From NCBI GenBank assembly GCA_012295275.1, contig CM022671.1, forward strand, positions 32,984,427 to 33,048,426: a DNA stretch of 64,000 nt. Reading direction: 5' to 3'. The position numbers and the translations under genes are program-made. Positions 1 to 12,883 of the stretch are shown here, one piece after another; position 1 is the first letter of the stretch; each line of letters opens with the position of its first letter. Below the pieces are notes generated by a model. It made no database searches and was not told where the DNA came from. It saw only the letters and a program-made list of their open reading frames with translations. Origin of the DNA: Chrysomallon squamiferum (lineage: Eukaryota; Mollusca; Gastropoda; Neomphalida; Peltospiridae).

Positions 1-1331
1 GCTGCTGTTTTCGTTATATCAATGATCTTATGTAAATGTTTTATAGTTAATTAAGAAATAAATTATATTATTTAATTTCATATTAAAAAAATAAAAAAAT
101 TAAAATAAAAAAATAAAAAATGTTTAAGTCACCCTCTCATCATTCAAATGTTTTATTGTCAACAGCAAATAGTTTTAGTGAAACGGGCATTTTCTGCTGA
201 CGTTTTCATCAGTTTTAGATAAATTGTTGTTAATAATAATAATAATAATTAAATAGGTACGTTAAATTCAAAAATTATAAAAGTAAATGATTAGGTAATA
301 TCTATCTATAGTTAGGTAATATCAACTGTTTTATATTAGTAATAAAGATGGTGTCATTATTCTATTACTCGTTAGTATTATAAAAATATTTATAATTAGC
401 TTTACTTCCACTCAGGAAACTAGATTTTTTATATTATTATTATTTTCTTAACTTTACTTTATTGATTTATTGATTTATTTAATTTTTATTTAGAATTTAT
501 TTATTTGTGTTTGTTTAACCTATATTTACAAACCCATTTCGTCAGCGAAATATTGAAATTCACGATGGCTTATGCTCCACTCATTTCTTTTTCTTCTTTT
601 TTTGAATCCGGTATAAAAGAATATTTGTTCCAACCCATGCATGGAGGAACTAATATTTGGCGAATATTAATTCCCCATTCTTAGGGGGAATTCATAGAAT
701 TAGGGTGAAATTTTCTAACTTGGATAACGATACATTTTTTCAAATGAATTTTCCTCGATATTTTCGTGCCAGTGTATTCTGTCCTCAGTGTTTTGATAAC
801 TGGAAATAAGAATTAGAGAAATAAAAAGATAAGCTGGTTGCAGAAGGAAAATTAATACAGTGCCAAAGTGTTATGATTGTGTTAAGCATAATTCTCAAAA
901 CCTATTCAGGGAAATTTATATTTTTGTCTCCTAAATACACCAAAATTCACCATATTCACCCCCCCCCAGCAGAACTTGGTTTTTGTGGTGATCAACATTT
1001 GCCACCAGTTCCTGACCAGTTCTTCAGGATACCTTAACATCCACTCTTGTATTTCCTGGATCAACACCTGAATTTAGGATGCTGAGGTCTATGATAATGC
1101 AGATGTGAGCTCCAAGCAATATGTAAAAAAAAAAAAAAATAAAAAAAAATTAGCAAAAGATATATGAAGAGGTGTAACCCTCTAGGTGTTGTCTTGGCTA
1201 ACTTGTTGTATTGTTGACATTTTACGTATGAGCACAACAGACATTAAAATCATCAAACATGCCTTTGCATGAAAAATGGCTCCTTAACCTCTGCCATTTT
1301 CTCACAGGCAAAATGTCCTGGTAACTCAGCA
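1..1331. other. AT-rich non-coding stretch
   Basis: I see no supported gene here. The sequence is AT-rich with short homopolymer and ATT/AAT runs, a C-run near 960 and an A-rich run at about 1125-1150. No splice-bounded open frame with recognisable protein similarity was found. Confidence 0.6.
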
Positions 1332-1543
1332 TCATGGACAGACTGTAGAATTAATGTAGAAGTCCATCTTGTACTGAATTGCACCGAGTTTAGGAGAATC
1401 CTCCGGGTATTTTCCTTCAGTCACATAGGCCAGGAGCTTGTTAATCCTCCTCATCATAATCAGATGTATATCAAAATCAAAGGTCTTGTCATTGGACTTA
1501 CTTTGACACTTCAGGTTCAAACACGTGACTCGGTTCCTGGTAT
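1332..1543 (-). CDS. candidate terminal exon, unidentified protein
   Basis: On the minus strand a strong acceptor (pyrimidine-rich tract ending in TAG at 1544-1546) opens a frame of about 70 codons that ends at the TGA at 1332-1334. The peptide has a non-repetitive, protein-like composition, with pieces such as NLKCQSKSNDKTFDFDIH, MMRRINKLLAYVTEG and KMDFYINSTVCP. I do not recognise the family. Entry needs an upstream exon ending in phase 2. The last GPN1 exons are in phase 1, so it is not a simple alternative GPN1 end. It could be the last exon of another minus-strand gene, an unrecognised alternative exon or a decayed gene fragment. Confidence 0.4.
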
Positions 1544-3019
1544 CTAGAAGAAAAAAGTTCAGCGGCTGTGTTAGTGTAGCACTTTAATAAAAAGTCTGAG
1601 GCACAATGCAATGTTTCAAAGCAAGGGCATGCATAGGCCTAGAACAGGATTATAGATAATAAAAAAATCACTAATGATAAATGGATTTAGGGATGAATGT
1701 TTTAACCTTCATTTAAAAAACGGGAATATTCCTATTTTCAAGATGGGAGTAGTGGTCATGTACCCAAATATATCCCTCGGTTATTTCTTCACCTATCTAC
1801 AATTTTAAATGTGCTTTTGTGAATCTATCTGCAGTTGTGTTTAGTCAATTTCAATAGACATACACTGTATTCTACAAACACAATACATAGCTATACCTGA
1901 AAATAATGACAGAGGGGAGGAAACAAATATTTGTAAGGGTGACAAATATTTCAGGGGAAACAAATATTCTCTGACACCGGTACTGAACTTTACATTTTCA
2001 TGATTTTGCACAAATCAAATAAACTCAGTTTATTCATGTTTAGAAATATTAACTATATTTTCCAAATGTCAGGGGCAACATAAAAGCAAGAAGAGATTTA
2101 TTCCATATTTTGAACTGATGTTATATATCAAATAATCACATAATAAATTACATAATAATAAATATATATATTTTAGTTTAAAACGAAATATATAAATCAA
2201 GGAATCCTTGGATTTCATTAACCATTCTAATATTGCATTAAAAGATAATAAAACAAATTTTAAAAATCAAACTTTATTCAAAATAAAAATTCAGTTTCTT
2301 TAGATTAATATTTGCTGATATGTATGCATCAAATTTTTTTTTCTTCTTTTATTATGTTTCTGCAGACATTTTTCAATACCAACCTTAAAATAGATATATT
2401 AATAAAGGTACTAAATGTCTTTTAATGAAAAAAAAAAAAATCTGCATGTTTTTGTACAAAAACACGTTTGCATGTTCGGTTGTTGATTTTAAGATCATAA
2501 TAACTTAATTTTTAGTCACTATACAAGGAGACTAGTGTTATTTTAAAACGTATACTTTGTAAAACAAAAACAATCTTTTTATTTTTTCCAGTTGGTGTGA
2601 CAGTATTCTGTCTTTAGATTTTATTTTGGCACACAAGTGAGTCAGAAGTGGTTACACAGATGGAAAACAGATTATGAAAATAACACAAAGTCAAATGAGC
2701 TGAAGAAATATATACTGCCAATACCTCTGATGAGTTTTATAATAACTAACAAATGCAACATTATGAAAATTCTTGAAAATGGAATATTTCTCTTATGATG
2801 TGTGTGTTTCTCTGTTTTCATGTGGTTATTTCTTCCATTTTCCTTCATTTGCTTTTATATCCAATGTTTGCAAGACATCCAGTTTTTTTCAAATTTGTTT
2901 CTACTTAATTTCTTTCTGCATGATGCCCATTAAACATCCACTTAAATACAACTAGTTGTTTTCAGTTTGTTCTAAGTTGGTATCAGGAATGTTTTAATTT
3001 TATTCAGCTGTTACATATT
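1544..3019. other. GPN1 downstream flank
   Basis: Holds the presumed 3' UTR and flank of GPN1. A TTTATT at 2999-3004 reads AATAAA on the minus strand only 16 bases past the GPN1 stop. Other A/T-rich candidates lie farther out, so the real polyadenylation site is not settled. No further gene seen. Confidence 0.4.
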
Positions 3020-6000
3020 TCAAGTTTTATCTGACTGTTTTGTTTGTCTCTCCACCATCTTCTTCTTCTGGTTTTCCAGGAACTGTTTGAAGGATGCTGC
3101 CTCCCTTAGCTCATCTTCATCTAAATAAAATAACAAAACAAAATCAGGTATCAAACAAAAAGCCAAATTAGAGGGAGAAATCAATCAAGATTCAGCCATG
3201 AATGTTGCTGTTGAAATGTGAACAGAAAATATGAAATCAAAAAAAAAAAAAAAAATATGACTTAAGAAAATGTGATTTATTTGGCAATGACTAAAAACAT
3301 ATTTTTATTCATTTCAACTAAAGACTACATAAAATTTAAAAGTCTTATATTAATTTTGTAATCTAAAATTATTTATGATTTACATGAGTTAACCCATACA
3401 CCTGTCTAGAAACAACATTAAGTACACCAATAAAGTTATATTTTAATATCTCTCTAAATGCTGAATAACAAACTAACCCATTTCTGGTCCTGCTGTTCCA
3501 ACAAATTCATCATCAGAGTCCTCTTCTTCCTGCCCTGGCATAACCACAATCCCTGCTGGCCTCATCTGTAACAGTTCATCTGAAAAAAAACAAAGTGAAA
3601 ACAGTAACAACTTGCATGGCAGAAACAGTTTATGTTTTTGATATATTTCAAATAATCTACAACTTCATCTGTCTTTGTGCTTTAGTTATGTGATTCATAA
3701 TTAATATGTTTAAAAGACGGACCATTTTGAAACGCATATACATCTGAATATATATTAAAAAAAAAAAAAAAAACGGGAATGATTGTAACATAATTCAAAT
3801 CATAAACATCAAACATTGAACCCTTCTTGAACAAATTCAGAAAATGTCTGATGTAGAAATAAATACGACAGAAATTAACAAAGAAACATTTAAAACACAG
3901 CTGTTTAAAAAACATAGCTATGTTTATGGGTGATCACAACAGACTTCATATATTAAGTTCATCTGTGCTCTAACTGAATTTCTTCTCACCTTTAACACTA
4001 GCAGTGTTCCCACCAGCAATGTCTGCCTTCACTCTCTCCATCTGATCTTTCTTCTGCTGTTCATGTTCTTCTTCTTTTTCCTTCTTTAACTTTTCATAAT
4101 GTGGTTTGTATTCACTGAAAATGAAAATTACCAGAAAGTAGAGAAATAGCAGTATTAAAAAACATATATAAATTAATTAGAAAAAAGGGGAATAATAAAC
4201 AAGCAATGAATGATAAGTTATTCCACAAAGGCCATAAATGACTGAAAATGTGACTAATGATCACATCTTATTTGACAATAGGAACAACATACAAGTAATA
4301 TTAGTCATTAATTTCATATGACTATGATAAAATTAACATGTAGAGGTAATAAATATAAATATGTACTGCACAAAGGGAGTTTATATGCTGATAAGTGTGG
4401 TACTAATTTGATAAATGGAGGTTATACATGGACAAACACAGTACCACTAAAGGGAGATTATACACTGTGGTGATAACTAACGAAATGAAGGGAGGTAAAT
4501 CACTGGTGCTTTACCTTTCATATTCCAATGCTGCTTCATCAATTTTCTCAAAGAATTCCTTCATACCCTCTCCTGTAACAGCCGACACTCCCACAGACTA
4601 GAGGAAACGGTCATTAAAAATAATTACTGTATTTTTTATGTAAATTTTGTGTGTGTGCACATGTACATGGTGGTATATGTGATGTAAACAGATAAGCAAA
4701 AAAACAAAAACAGATCTAAATAAACAAAAAAAACTGATGTAAACAGATCTAAATAAGCAAAAAAACTTGTATTTTAGTTCGGAAAGTTGAGAAAAAATAT
4801 TGTTTTTATTCAGTATCTCTTAAAGAATATCCAATATCATTTGATTTTTGGCTTTCCTCATTTTAGATTGTTATATATTATATATTCCTTCAATTAAATC
4901 TAATTTTTTTTTTTTTCCATTTGGAAATTTATTTCTATCATTTTAAAAAATAATATATATATGAAAAGATGATTAAAATTTGTAAAAATTATGCATGCAT
5001 TGTGTATGTGGTCTTTTTCAGTTTCTAATTTTTTTTCAAATTATTGTAATTTTTTGTTTGTTTTTTGTACCATGAAAAGATGATCTTTCACATTTAACCT
5101 AAACTGTTGAAACAAAACAAGTTTACCTTGATATTTTCATAAAATTCATCCAAGACTAAACTCATAGATCTTGTCAGATTAGACACATATGATGTCTCCT
5201 GTTCCAAAGCATCTTGGAAAGATTCAAAATCAGTCATCCATTCTACAGCGAAACTATTACTTACAATATCAATCTGAAATAACACAAATCAGAAATCAAC
5301 GGATGAAATAATTTAAGAAAAACTGATATTTTATGGATATGGCCAATATGGGCTTTCTGAACATGGAACATTTATTCAAGCTCTGTGATCACTGGTTAAT
5401 CCACTATTTGTATTACTCCTGTCAAAATTTGATATTCAGCAGAGTAAGAAACAGCAGTCAGCCTTGCATTAGAAATCATTCTTTACTTCTAGAAATAACA
5501 AGGAACCATATGATCAAGATTTATCTTTTGCTTGAAACAAAACAATAAATTATATAATATATATTTTGTCATTTAATATTTTCTTTTCAATTAAAATCTC
5601 AAATGAGGCAACTATTAACTAACAAAAGTATTATCATTTTTAAATACTGTTAAACTATATTTTTAAAAACATGCTGTAGGATTACCTTATTCATTGCTAT
5701 TATAAAAGGAAGTTTTGTTTTGTACAAGATGCTGCAAGCATATGTCATGTTAGACATAAATGTAACAGGGTTCACACTTCGAGAGGTATCCATTACATAC
5801 ACAATCACTGTCGGGAACATAGAAGCCTGAAGAAAAATAACAATAACAACAACAACAACAACAACAACAACAAAAATAATAATAATAAAAGTAATAATAA
5901 TAATAGTAATAATAATATAGAAAAACATTTAAAACGAAAATGAATGAAAATAACACTGTTATACCATGTCATATCAAGATTCCCAATTTTTTCCTGTTAT

Positions 6001-8414
6001 TATTATTTTATAATATGGTTGGTTATTTTTGTAACCAGCATCCATATTTGACAAAATAATACAATGACAGCCATATTGCACATTTAAAAAGATACTTACT
6101 AATGTTTCAGTGATAATGCTGCCTGACGCTGACCAAGTGAACACTTCTATTTGTCCTGGAGTGTCTATTATTACATGTCTGATAAATGAAATTTAAAAAA
6201 CAATAAATACATAAACAACTTGCACAAATTAAATACACTTCATAGATGTGAGTTTCACAGCCTAAAAAAGATTAGTAATAAAATTTTAAAAAAGTTTTCA
6301 TATTCCTACTAAACACTGTTATTTTTCATCCTTTATCTATTGTATTTTGATCAAAATTTTAGTTTTTTTTTAAATATGTTTAAGGAATAATTTTAAAGCA
6401 ATAACAATAGCTGTTTGAAAATGAGGTGACTTTTTCCCAGTTAAAATAAATAATTGACTTACCTTGCCTGCTTCAATCTCTTATCAATAAACTCAATCAC
6501 CTGTTTAAGAAATAAAAATAAAAATAAAAGCAATAAAAACAACACACTTTTAAATCAAGATACAACTAATTTGTCATATTAATGAACTTCATGAACTTGA
6601 GTTTTTATTCCAGACTTTTTTTCATTTATTATAGTGGATTAAAGAGTAGTCATTTGATATGTAACAGATTATGGAACTGATGTTTAACAAGATCTTAGCT
6701 GCTCCAATTTTCTATTTCTAACTTAAAGCTTTAAGGGATGAAGTTCAGTAGATTAAATGCAGGCCTCAGGCATGAACCTCATCAGTGCATCAAAAGGCTA
6801 TTTCCTGTACTCCAGTTAGTGTTGTGTGGCCATGTACTGTTCCTTTTTTCCTGAAGTTTGTTTCCTTGTTTCTTTTTTTTTTTGGACTGGTGTATTTTTA
6901 TTAAAATATATAAAAAATAACTAACTTCATTTTCATAATGAAAGAACATTTACAATTTTTTTTTCACACTCACCTGATCAAATCGAGTTGCAAACAGATT
7001 TAGGGATGTGACAATTCCTCCATTTGGACCCAAAGAATAACTAGATGTTAGTTAAGTGAAAAATGTTATAGCCATGTTTTTTGTGTATGCATAATCAACT
7101 CTTATAATGTATCTTGTGGAGATATGTAGGAACCAAATTAAAAATGAAAGGGGTCACCGCTTTTAACTTAAAAAAAAAAAAATTGAAATGAATAGTGCTG
7201 TGTCCTGTTTGGAATCACTGAATTATTTCCATTTTGCCATGTGTAGAACAATTTTGTGATAGGATACATCATTGAATTACTGTCAGATGTTATATAAATA
7301 TGATATATAGAGCTTTATAGGCACAGCAGAAGTTATTTAAGTCATGATTATTATATTATGAAGACTAAACCATGTGTAGCTCATTTGTGTATGCTCTGAA
7401 AGGATACTGTTTCATAACCTCTTTATAGTTAACAGTATCTCGAATATCTGAAAAATGAAAATAATAGTTTAACTGTTTAGCAACATGTCAGTTAGAATTT
7501 CAAAATCATTTGTTTCAAACATGGCTAAGACATTAAATATTCCAACACAGAAATTATGAAATGAAAAATTAAGATTTTATAGTATGAATTTCCATTATAA
7601 TCTCATTTATATAAACACACAGTGTGACAGAATAAATGACAGAATGTTGTATTCAAACAAACTGTAATCACAGCTGTATATATATAATTACTCTCAAGAC
7701 AAAATGTGTAATCAAATATTCAAAAAGAACTAAACCATAATAATTTACAGTATATATGTATGTATCTATTAATCAATTTACCTCTCATACAATTTGTTAA
7801 TATACTAATACTGGTAATAGTAATATCAAAAAAATTTATATAATTATTAAAAAAAAAAATAACACTGGAAATTTATTTACCAATATTGGCTGGAAATGGC
7901 ACTTCATGTACAGCTGGATCCAAGTTAATCACATATGGTGGCAACTTTCTTGCATGTAAGTGTGCAGTAATTCTCTAAATGAAACAATAAATATAATTTG
8001 GCATATATGATATAAAAAAACACTTATGTGCATTGTCACGATTGTACTATGTATTTTTTAAAATAAGGTATATTTAAAAAATATTATTTGGAATATAATA
8101 TGAAATTTATTCTTCTACACTCTAGTCCAGATTCTAACACTATCTCAAAAGATTTTTAATTATATAATATTATAAATATCGAAATTATATAATAACGAAT
8201 ATACATCGCCAAAAGTAGAAAAAGTACAAACCTGCACAAAAGTTGTCTTTCCAGAACCTGCCATTCCTAAAACAATGACACATATCGGTTTACTGGTGGG
8301 AATACTTTTTTCCGTACTGCTGTCAGCTTCATCTGAATTTGACTGCTCTACCTTCGGAAAATTCACATCATTCGTTTCGCGAACTGGCGCATCACATGCA
8401 GCATACTCGGCCAT
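3020..8414 (-). CDS. GPN1: GPN-loop GTPase 1 (complete, 12 exons, 399 aa)
   Basis: GPN1 (XAB1/MBDIN) is a cytoplasmic GPN-loop GTPase that pairs with GPN3 and is needed for assembly and nuclear import of RNA polymerase II. Exons on the minus strand: 8414-8232, 7974-7881, 7447-7408, 7040-6974, 6500-6463, 6178-6100, 5826-5686, 5273-5127, 4597-4515, 4114-3990, 3579-3478, 3120-3020. Phases agree throughout, giving 1200 nt with the TGA at 3020-3022. Visible motifs: P-loop GMAGSGKT (residues 50-57), the family-defining GPN in LGPNGG (109-114), switch DTPGQIE (146-152), NKID (213-216, split by an intron) and SAVTGEG. The C-terminus is charged and coiled-coil-like ([18 protein letters not shown]), then acidic (EEEDSDDEF). 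The human protein is 374 aa, so length fits; an N-terminal tail of about 45 residues precedes the G domain. The start is the first ATG of exon 1, 330 bp from the divergent HPS4 start. Confidence 0.96.
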
Positions 8415-8744
8415 TCTTCTTTTATGTTTATTGTAGTTTCCTCCAGTTCTTTCTGAACAACGGTAGGTGTCAAAAAGGGACTATTAACTATGGTGATAGA
8501 TATATATTTTTAAAATCTGTTATGATATAATATTCTACTTTCTAAATACTTTTTTCTTGCGGAAGGGTATGTTATTAATTAATTAATTAATTAATTTAAA
8601 TATTTATTTTTCACATACGGTATAGAAAAGATTTTGGTCGAACCGAACCGGTCTACTTACTATTAACTACAGGAACCAGTCGAAATATGATATTACTTTT
8701 GGTTTCTCCGGTCATGTGATTTGTTCGTAATACATAAAAGGGAA
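8415..8744. promoter_or_regulatory. divergent GPN1/HPS4 intergenic promoter region
   Basis: These 330 bp separate the start codons of GPN1 (minus) and HPS4 (plus), so both 5' UTRs and core promoters must lie here unless untranslated exons exist. It contains an ATTA repeat at about 8573-8596. No clear TATA box was identified. The promoter role is inferred from geometry. Confidence 0.6.
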
Positions 8745-10017
8745 ATGGCGAAAAACTGCAGGTTTGGTTTAACGTTTGTTTTGCTTTTTTCTTTAGTGAC
8801 AGTCTTACACAAACATATAATACTGTTTCTTTTGTGTCATTATTATTTTAAATAAATATTTCAGGAAAACTGACACTCACACTGTGACACACTGACAGTG
8901 ACACCAAGTTGAACATGTTCATAATTATTACTATTAGTATTACTATTACTATCACTCTTACTATTAGTAATTGAACTAATTCAGGTTTAGAATTTAAGAA
9001 ATTGATTGTTAGGCGTTGATTTAGTTAATATTTATCATCTAACCAGTACACATAAAGAAAATGTATGTAACAATTTTTTTAAAATCTTTTTGTAGTATGT
9101 TCATCTTTGACCATACTGTTTTAAAACGAGAAGAAGATGATTTGAAAGATGCTATTCTGTACTTCTGTCCATATAACGTAAGCAATTAAGTTCTTCTATT
9201 GTCCATTTAACCATTTTTAGTGTCTGACAAAACCCTTTTTTTTTTTTTTCTTACATTAAAAGTATAATATGATGGTTTAATTTAAAAATTGCAATATATT
9301 TGTTTACTTCAAAATGTACGATCGGTTGTTTTGTGTCTGTGCGTGTAAACAGGAAGACTGCCAGTCATTATAATAAAATATAATAACAAGCCCAAGTATA
9401 TGGTCAAATTAGTATGTCAGATTTATTTATTCATAATTGTTTTATTTGATCTCTAGGCTACTGGATAAATCTTTCCAAATTTGTGTGCGTACAATAATTT
9501 TTTTTATTTATTACATCACATGTCTGAAATGTTTATTTTATAGTTTCATTTTTTTTGTTTTGTTATTATAATTTATTATTATTATTATTATCCATTTATT
9601 ATTATTTATTTATTTATTTTTAAAAATGACGATTGCATTTTGTTTGTATGTTGTTTTTTTTTTTTTAAATTGTATTAAAGTTATAAAAGTAATATAATGG
9701 ATTTACATATAATAATAATTAAGATTGTAATTTACAGGTTAGCAGTGATGGCCAGTGTGCTCTGGTTGGAAAAATTATTGGTATATCAGATTTCTTAACA
9801 GAAATGCTGCCGAAATCTCCACCAAAAATAATTAAACTGCAAACAGAAAAATTTGCAATGAAAAGAACAGGTTGCTATAGCATAGTAAGTAATTCCCAGT
9901 TCAGATCATAAAATAATTATAGTTATACTTCATATGTTATATAAATACTAAATAGATTATTCATTTAATCTGTATCTAAGAAAGCAGTAACTGAATATTT
10001 GTTTTAATAATTCATTT

Positions 10018-10098
<81 letters not shown>

Positions 10099-12834
10099 GA
10101 TGTACGTATAAACAGTTTCATATAAACAGTTCATTTTAAAATATATGTTAACATTAAATTTATTTGATTCTTTTCAACCAAATGGTGATTGCTATTTATT
10201 TCTATATTTGTGTGGAAATTACATGCTGTTAACCGAATGCTTGATTCTTACTGATAAAAATCTGCCTCATACTCCTTATTTACAGGGCCTGGGTGGCAGT
10301 CTTTCTGTGGCTGATAAGTTTTTGCTTGCACACTTGGAGTTTGTATGGAATACTTTTGTTTTCTTCCAGGGTGGATTGTCAGCTATTAAACAGGTATCAA
10401 ACTTCTTTGTCCAGTTAAACTACACTTTCTTACTGATTCTTATATGATATCATCATCAGATAGTTATGTAAATATTGCTATGTTATTGCTACAGCTTTAC
10501 TGTGACATCATCTTGACTGAACAAAGTTTTGGTTTATTTTTGTATGCTGTTCTGTTAAGCTACATAATATATCAATTGAACAGTACTAGATCGTCTCTTG
10601 TAGGTTTGATCACTGATATTTCTCCCATTTCAAACACTGTCCCTTAAGTTATTTATGTTCTTTCATGTAGGCAGAACAAAACAAAATGTATTTTTTATTT
10701 CTAAGCAAAGTTCCCATGAAATGGCACTAAAAATATATATAACAAACACCTTATAACTGTTAAATTGTTTTTAGGTATTTTAAGCATTGCTTATCACACT
10801 TTTGTGCATCACATTCCTACTTTTTATATGTGACCTTTGGTGTGTGTTTACATTTGTAATGATGTATCACTTTTGCCAATATTCCCATATACATGCATGA
10901 CATTATTTGCTTGATTGATTATGTTGTCTTACATCGTGACTTGTTCATGATGCTTGTTTTAAATACACTAATAACTACATCAGTGATAACAGTATTGATA
11001 ACTAATAGTAGTACTTCCTTGTTATGTAATTTACATATCTGCCACAGTTTTACTTATGTTATCTATCCAGTTATAAATTAATTATTTTCACACAGACAAC
11101 AACATTTATTATCACATTTAATTAACCGTTTTCTTAAACTGCTGATCACTAGCAAATATTGATTGATTGAACTGTTAATGAAAACAGTAATGTCAGTAAT
11201 AATTAATCATTAAACCATAATTTTTGGATGTTTTACATTTATATAAAGTTTGAAATTATGTTTGTATAGATATCAGGAATCTTATCAAGCTTGTGAACAT
11301 GTGTCAGTGTGTGTGCATGCATGCATGTATGTATATCCTAAATCAACAGCTCTAAAACACTCTTTATTACTTTTTGGTCAATTTACCTCATATAATACAT
11401 GTAGCCATATAATATGTGTTCTTGGATTTTTGTTAAGAATTGCCTGAAACAATTTCATGATATATGTTTCTTAATTATCAGATTTTAAAATATGACTTTT
11501 TTAAAAATCATGATTTTAACAATTTTGTCATATTTATCTAACTTATTACAGTTGTAATTTCATTTCCCCCATCTTTCCAGCGCTACAAAAAGCAGATGTT
11601 TCTACAAGAGTTGTCAAAGATATGGAATATCTATCTGCCTTTTTGTCAGTGTTACAGTGATAACTTATCCCAGGCATTTCAAGTTCTTCCTACAGTTAAG
11701 TTAGATAAAGTAAGCTTGGTTGCTTTTTAACCTTCAAATGCTAGCTGTATTATTCTTAGCCTTGTGGACAGTCATTACAATAAATATTCATAGGAAGGTT
11801 TCCTCAAAAATTTGTTGTTAAACTTATACCTTCAATACAATTTTAAAAACATTTTGTATAGTTTCAGATTATTAGTTTATTATTAAGCTCAAATCTTTGC
11901 TAATAATGAAGTATTGCAAATATATAATAAAAAAAAAAGAATAAGCTGATTAAATGTTTGAAAACTAATGTTTATTCCAGTTTTGTAATGTTATTTTGTG
12001 AAGAAAAATGCAATAATAATGCCTATTAGATGAAGTTCATAAATAATTACTGTATAATACTTTATCTGTGATAACAGCTGTCATTTAAGTAACTGTATAC
12101 TTTCAGAATGATGGCAATGTGTTTCTTCATGCATCTCACATTTTACAGAGAAGTTGCAGACAGGATTCTGTGGTGCTTGGTGGTGCTTTAGTGTATGACA
12201 GCAAGTAGGTGTTTTAAAAACACTGTATCCAGAACACTTAGAATATTTTCACATATAATAAATTAAAACTTTCTTTCTTTCTGAAATTTGTTTATTTATT
12301 TTATTTTCATTCATTAAGGTATGTATATTTTATTAATTACTTGATTCATATTTTTGATAATAATATTTTATTTTATGTTTTGTTTTATTTTATTTCATAA
12401 ATAATCAAAGATTATTTTCCAGCCACAAAATCAAATCTGTTTCTATACATAGGTAATTCATTACAATGTAAAATGTCTTTAATTATCCTCCAGTAAATAT
12501 AATCTGAATTTCTCTTTTTTGTCCATTTTAGAGTGATTTGTACACAGTTATCACCAGAAATCACAAAAAGATTTTTATTACTGAAACCACAACAGACTCA
12601 TGTAAGACATTAAATTAAAGCAATCTCATTTATTGATTTACATTTAGTTTGCTACAGTTTATTTCAGAACCATCTTTCCCTTAGACCTAACTGTTTATTT
12701 TACCTATCTGTAAATAAGAGAGAGGGTGAACATTTAGTACTGAATTGTTTATACAGAGTTCTGATATGCAACAACTTACATTCATATACATACTTTATAT
12801 ATATATATATATATATATGCATATAGGTATACCT

Positions 12835-12883
<49 letters not shown>

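Noticed and set aside
5650-5956. Poly-Tyr/Val/Cys open frames next to GPN1 exon 7
   Set aside because: They read through the AAC/AAT repeat of the GPN1 intron; only 5686-5826 is coding.
10020-12873. Dinucleotide runs considered as CRISPR-like arrays
   Set aside because: They are simple microsatellites in a eukaryotic intron, with no spacers.
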